From CAZAQS01 sp964486825 (lineage in GTDB: Bacteria > Chloroflexota > Anaerolineae > Anaerolineales > UBA4823), in assembly GCA_964486825.1 (NCBI GenBank), contig CAZAQS010000034.1, forward strand, positions 1 through 28,025: 28,025 nucleotides of DNA, given 5' to 3'. Each line of letters starts with the position of its first letter. The stretch's first letter is position 1. The notes under the pieces were generated by a model that saw nothing but the letters and a program-made list of their open reading frames with translations, was not told where the DNA came from and did no database searches. The position numbers were made by a program, and so were the translations under genes. Shown one piece after another: positions 25,108-28,025 of this stretch.

Positions 25108-26319
25108 CTAGGAGATTTCCGAGGCCCGGCTTTCGGATGAGATCGCTACAGGCCGAGGTTCTGCTACTCTCTTGCGTTCCGTCGGACCATAGCGGTTCAG
25201 AAAATATATGGTTCCGGCAATCAAAAGGATATTCGCCAGGGTGAAGACTAATACAACCACCGGGGTAGAGGCATTTTCCAACAGTTTCGCCAGGAGAGCC
25301 GTCACCATTACCAATACCAGTGCAAGCGGTGTAAGGAATTTCCAGCAAAAACTTAACATATGGTCAATCCGCACACGCGGTAAGGAATATTTCACCCACA
25401 TGATAACGAAGTATAAAATGAAAGCTTTAATGAAGAAGTAAATTACCCCTAAAATTGGGTAAGCTTCAGCTCCCGGGCCGCGCCATCCCCCCAAGAACAG
25501 GGCTGAGAACAAGGCGCCAAAGGTCAGAGCATGCAGGAGCTCACCCGCATAAAACATACCGAATTTCATGCCGGTATACTCGATATGGAAACCGGCTACG
25601 ATCTCCGATTCGGCTTCGCCCAGGTCGAAGGGCGCCCGTCCTAATTCTGCCTGTGCCGAAATCAGGAAGATCAAAGCCGCGAGCGGAGATAGCACGATAT
25701 ACCAGACTTCCTGGGCGGCGATGATTTGGTTAAAACCCATACTGCTTGCCAGAATGACTGGCACCAGCAGCGAAATCACCATCGGCACTTCAAACGAAAT
25801 CAACACCGCAATCGAACGAAAGGCTCCTAAAAGCGCATATTTGTTATTGGAAGCCCATCCAGCCATGATAACCGCTAAGGCGCCCAGGGCGCCAACTGCT
25901 ACGATATAGAGCACACCGACATCCAGGTCTGTACCGTAGATCCCCGGGCCAAATGGAATAACTGCCCATAGCAAGAGTACGGTCGCCAGGGCCATGATTG
26001 GCGCCAGGTTGTAAATAAACCGGTCTGCACCCTGAGGGGTGATATCTTCTTTGATCAAAAGCTTGATAACGTCTGCAATTGGTTGGATCAGGCCATATGG
26101 ACCTAAACGGTTGGGGCCAAATCTGTCTTGCAGGCGGGCTACCACTTTTCTCTCAACCCAGACCAACAAAATGTCGACCAGTAAGACGATCGTTGCCACA
26201 GCCGCAACCCCTAACAGAGCCAGAATCACTGTAATCAGCCCCTCGCTCAATCCCCAACCGGCCATTAAAGTACTCAACCAATCGGCAATGACGTTTATAG
26301 GATCGTTAAAAAATGTCAT
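25108..26319 (-). CDS. nuoH: NADH-quinone oxidoreductase subunit H
   Basis: Complex I subunit at the junction of the peripheral and membrane arms, forming part of the quinone chamber. The 403 residues include both family signatures: VWVERKVVARLQDRFGPNRLGPYG (about 53-76) and AELGRAPFDLGEAESEIVAGFHIEYTGMKF (about 226-255), the latter lining the quinone tunnel and carrying conserved acidic residues. It is longer than E. coli NuoH (325) through an N-terminal segment and a hydrophilic C-terminal tail (ERKRVAEPRPVAISSESR). AAGGAG lies seven nt before ATG 26319. It is the first gene after the nuoA terminator. Confidence 0.98.
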   Translation of the reverse strand: MTFFNDPINVIADWLSTLMAGWGLSEGLITVILALLGVAAVATIVLLVDILLVWVERKVVARLQDRFGPNRLGPYGLIQPIADVIKLLIKEDITPQGADRFIYNLAPIMALATVLLLWAVIPFGPGIYGTDLDVGVLYIVAVGALGALAVIMAGWASNNKYALLGAFRSIAVLISFEVPMVISLLVPVILASSMGFNQIIAAQEVWYIVLSPLAALIFLISAQAELGRAPFDLGEAESEIVAGFHIEYTGMKFGMFYAGELLHALTFGALFSALFLGGWRGPGAEAYPILGVIYFFIKAFILYFVIMWVKYSLPRVRIDHMLSFCWKFLTPLALVLVMVTALLAKLLENASTPVVVLVFTLANILLIAGTIYFLNRYGPTERKRVAEPRPVAISSESRASEIS

Positions 26320-26386
26320 CGTACTCTCCTTATAATTCCCGAGACGCTAGAGCTATCTCCCACCTATTAATAAATCGTTTTTAACA

Positions 26387-26420
26387 CAAGGAAAAGGCTG
26401 ATGGAAGCCTCCCTCAGCCT
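26387..26420 (-). terminator. Terminator after nuoA
   Basis: On the minus strand AGGCTGA and TCAGCCT form a 7-bp stem, with further GGA/TCC pairing inside the loop, followed by TTTTCCTTG. It lies 41 nt after the nuoA stop and about 70 nt before nuoH, so it may terminate or attenuate transcription between nuoA and the rest of the nuo genes. Confidence 0.65.
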
Positions 26421-26460
26421 CTATTTGGGTATAAGGTCATTTTATCTGCCATCGGATTTG

Positions 26461-26817
26461 TCACACCCACTCCAAGGCACCTTTACGCCAGACGTAGGCG
26501 AGTCCAGCAACCAAAATCAGAATGAATAGGATCCCTACGACAACCGCAAACAAAGGTAGCAGACCAAAAGCCACCGCCCAGGGGTATAAAAATATCAATT
26601 CCACGTCAAAAATCAGGAATACCAGCGCGTAGATATAGTATTGGACGTTGAACTTCACATACGTTTCACCATGCGTTTCAATTCCGCATTCGTAGGTCTG
26701 GTTTTTTAATGGGTTTGGCTTTCGGGGGGCAATGATACGTGGGATTAATAGAGCAAGGCCCGGGAAGATTGGTGCGAGTAAGAGAAATATTCCGATGTAC
26801 AACCAATCGTTTGGCAT
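26461..26817 (-). CDS. nuoA: NADH-quinone oxidoreductase subunit A
   Basis: Small three-helix subunit of complex I next to the quinone site. The 118 residues show TYECGIE (the loop with the conserved cysteine that contacts the peripheral arm) and FDVELIFLYPWA with the conserved Asp and Glu of TM2. I use ATG 26817, five nt after AAGGAG; a GTG six nt upstream overlaps that ribosome binding site and is unlikely. nuoB, C and D, which usually follow nuoA, are missing: the next gene is nuoH beyond a 141-nt gap with a terminator-like stem. Confidence 0.97.
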   Translation of the reverse strand: MPNDWLYIGIFLLLAPIFPGLALLIPRIIAPRKPNPLKNQTYECGIETHGETYVKFNVQYYIYALVFLIFDVELIFLYPWAVAFGLLPLFAVVVGILFILILVAGLAYVWRKGALEWV

Positions 26818-26921
26818 GAACACTCCTTATGCAGTTGGTTGAGGAGACTTCTTGTAGCCCCGAAATTAGAAGTACCACGGGTTCATATACCTGTAAATAC
26901 TACCAGCGGGATAACGCACAA

Positions 26922-26949
26922 ATTTTACCATAATTTAATTTGTATTGAA
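26922..26949 (-). promoter_or_regulatory. Possible nuoA promoter
   Basis: On the minus strand TTCAAT (26949-26944) and TAAAAT (26927-26922) are 16 nt apart, and TGG before the -10 makes it extended. The surroundings are very AT-rich, so chance matches are likely. It would give a leader of about 100 nt. Confidence 0.4.
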
Positions 26950-27108
26950 AATTTTTACACAAAATATGTGACCAATTACGCAATTCTATCTACCCGAAGA
27001 CCTTTACCAGTAGAATCTAGAGAATTGGAGTCCTGGCCTAAACCTATGGAACATAACAGGTATAATCCACAGTGGAGAGTGCCTTAGCCTTATCCACTTC
27101 CACTGCTT

Positions 27109-27137
27109 TTGACCGGACAGCAAGAACGCGTTAAAAT
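27109..27137 (+). promoter_or_regulatory. ridA promoter
   Basis: TTGACC (27109-27114) and TAAAAT (27132-27137) with exactly 17 nt between them: a strong sigma70-type promoter. Transcription would begin about 27144, 28 nt before the ridA start. Confidence 0.75.
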
Positions 27138-27171
27138 ATTCTACCTATCTTGAACCGAAAAGAGGAATCAT

Positions 27172-27579
27172 ATGCTTTCTCCTGAAAAAGAAATTATCAC
27201 CACAGAAGATGCACCCAAAGCCCTAGGGCCTTACTCAGCAGGAATCCGGGCCGGAAATATGGTCTTCACGGCCGGTCAAGTCGGAATAGACCCGGCGACA
27301 GGTAAATTGGTCGAGGGAGGTATTGAAGCTCAAACCCGGCAGGTATTGCGCAACGTGCAGGCGGTCCTGAGAGCAGCCGGTTCCGAGTTAGATCGCGTGG
27401 TGAAAACCACGGTTTTCATCGAAGATATGAACGAGTTTTCGAAAATGAACGCCATATACGCCGAGTTTTTCAAGGAAAAGCCCCCTGCTCGCTCTACGGT
27501 CCAGGTAGCCGCTCTTCCCCTGGGAGCTGCCGTTGAAATCGAGGCTGTTGCCTTTACAAGGCTCCAAACAGACGGGTGA
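27172..27579 (+). CDS. ridA: RidA-family reactive intermediate/imine deaminase
   Basis: A 135-residue member of the RidA/YjgF/UK114 family, which hydrolyses reactive enamines and imines made by PLP enzymes such as threonine dehydratase. The signature PPARSTVQVAALPLGAAVEIEAVA (104-127) is complete, with the catalytic Arg107 and the nearby Glu. ALGPYSAGIRAGNMVFTAGQVGIDP near the N-terminus is also typical. GAGG precedes ATG 27172 and a strong promoter lies upstream. It forms a single-gene unit as far as can be seen; the next gene on the same strand starts 87 nt later. Confidence 0.97.
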   Translation: MLSPEKEIITTEDAPKALGPYSAGIRAGNMVFTAGQVGIDPATGKLVEGGIEAQTRQVLRNVQAVLRAAGSELDRVVKTTVFIEDMNEFSKMNAIYAEFFKEKPPARSTVQVAALPLGAAVEIEAVAFTRLQTDG

Positions 27580-27608
27580 GGGCGATTCTACTCAACAGGT
27601 ATCGATAG

Positions 27609-27638
27609 CCGGCACGCCGGTCTCAGCGCCTAACGCTG
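27609..27638 (+). promoter_or_regulatory. Two small adjacent hairpins after ridA
   Basis: CCGGC/GCCGG (27609-27620, 2-nt loop) and CAGCG/CGCTG (27624-27638, 5-nt loop) sit side by side between ridA and the glycosyltransferase. Neither has a T-run. They may stabilise the ridA mRNA end or be incidental. Confidence 0.25.
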
Positions 27639-27666
27639 GCCAGTCCTGCCCATTTCCTTCGCTTCC

Positions 27667-28025
27667 ATGACTCTCGTCTCCGTGATCGTACCGTGTTACA
27701 ATGAACAGGCCACGATCGGCCTGTTATTGAATGCTTTATATACACAGACCTTTCCACGCCAGGAAATGGAAGTGATTATCGCCGATGGGTTGTCAGAAGA
27801 CTGCACCCGGCAAGAAATCGAAGCTTTCCAACTCGCGCATCCCCAACTTAAAATTAAGGTAGTGGACAATCAAAAACGAAACATTCCTTCCGGCCTGAAC
27901 CGGGCCATCACTACTTCGAATGGAGAGTTCATCATACGGTTAGATGCGCATTCTATCCCTTACCCGGATTACGTAGAGCGTTGTGTGAGCGCACTGCAAT
28001 CTGATTTGGGGGAAAATGTCGGCGG
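27667..28025 (+). CDS. Family 2 glycosyltransferase, N-terminal part (cut by window end)
   Basis: I translated from ATG 27667; 119 residues are visible before the right edge. The start MTLVSVIVPCYNEQATIGLLLNAL is the classical GT-A nucleotide-sugar-binding beginning, IIADGLSEDCTRQEI is the first acidic motif region (ADGxSxD), and GEFIIRLDAHSIPYPDYVE carries the second metal-binding acidic motif (RLDAH). The NIPSGLNRAI segment and the DAHS form resemble ExoA-type transferases of exopolysaccharide synthesis. Acceptor and product cannot be told. An in-frame TAA 36 nt upstream and absence of another start codon between fix the ATG; there is no clear Shine-Dalgarno sequence. Confidence 0.9.
   Translation, partial: MTLVSVIVPCYNEQATIGLLLNALYTQTFPRQEMEVIIADGLSEDCTRQEIEAFQLAHPQLKIKVVDNQKRNIPSGLNRAITTSNGEFIIRLDAHSIPYPDYVERCVSALQSDLGENVG

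Larger units (their letters stand above)
26818..27171. other. Divergent intergenic region between nuoA and ridA
   Basis: The 354 bp hold no gene. It includes the nuoA leader with an ACTTCT/AGAAGT stem (26847-26852, 26868-26873), a very AT-rich core (about 26915-26985) with an AAATTTT/AAAATTT inverted repeat, the candidate nuoA promoter, an isolated TATAAT at 27061-27066 with no -35, and the ridA promoter. Confidence 0.6.

Noticed and set aside
25094..25348. N-terminal extension of nuoJ to 255 residues
   Set aside because: It overlaps the end of nuoH in another frame, shows no NuoJ homology, and ATG 25093 has a good AGGAG.
26818..26823. GTG start for nuoA at 26823
   Set aside because: It overlaps the AAGGAG that serves ATG 26817, leaving no ribosome binding site for the GTG.
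27061..27066. TATAAT upstream of ridA as a promoter
   Set aside because: No -35 at a fitting distance, while TTGACC-17-TAAAAT closer to the gene is far better.

Overview
The window looks like chromosome from a bacterium of the Chloroflexota, most likely class Anaerolineae. This is inferred from protein style, gene order and repertoire: a membrane-arm complex I cluster with two NuoM genes, an F-type ATP synthase cluster ending in a b/delta fusion, an archaeal/eukaryotic-type (class 3) prolyl-tRNA synthetase, and a DHH-CBS-tRNA nucleotidyltransferase fusion. Almost everything is housekeeping. No transposase, phage gene, CRISPR array, tRNA or rRNA was recognised.

Layout. (1) 1-5381, minus strand: the 5' part of nusA (it runs off the left edge) with its own promoter and leader hairpin, then a GNAT acetyltransferase translationally coupled to an 888-residue DHH/CBS/CBS/class II tRNA nucleotidyltransferase. 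(2) 5562-13150, plus strand: a 69-residue unknown protein, a MazG-like pyrophosphohydrolase, an aminoglycoside-phosphotransferase-fold protein, a LOG-family protein, proS, a HEAT-repeat (AlkD-like) protein, then rpsO and pnp, closed by a strong terminator. (3) 13209-14774, minus strand: murE. (4) 14897-17381, minus strand: an AtpI/AtpZ-like protein, atpB (a), atpE (c) and an atpF-atpH (b-delta C-terminal) fusion, ended by a terminator with no F1 genes after it. (5) 17501-26817, minus strand: nuoA, then nuoH-J-K-L-M-M-N. These are the membrane-arm subunits of complex I; nuoBCDEFGI are not here. (6) 27172-28025, plus strand: ridA and the start of a family 2 glycosyltransferase cut by the right edge.

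How it works together. Regions 4 and 5 form a proton-circuit cluster of about 12 kb: the membrane arm of NADH:quinone oxidoreductase and the Fo sector of ATP synthase, with the b subunit carrying the delta C-terminal domain. The soluble modules (peripheral arm, F1) must be encoded elsewhere. The most interesting points are internally consistent. Two different NuoM paralogues lie side by side. NuoL has a C-terminal amphipathic region lengthened by about 27 residues through what looks like an internal duplication, as expected for a complex I with an additional antiporter-like subunit. The second NuoM lacks the usual TM7 lysine. Regulatory observations include a near-consensus atp promoter threaded through two 17-bp direct repeats, a terminator-like stem between atpB and atpE, and structured leaders before nusA, rpsO and nuoL. 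I see no wholly new system; the unusual content lies in the architecture of these energy-conserving complexes.
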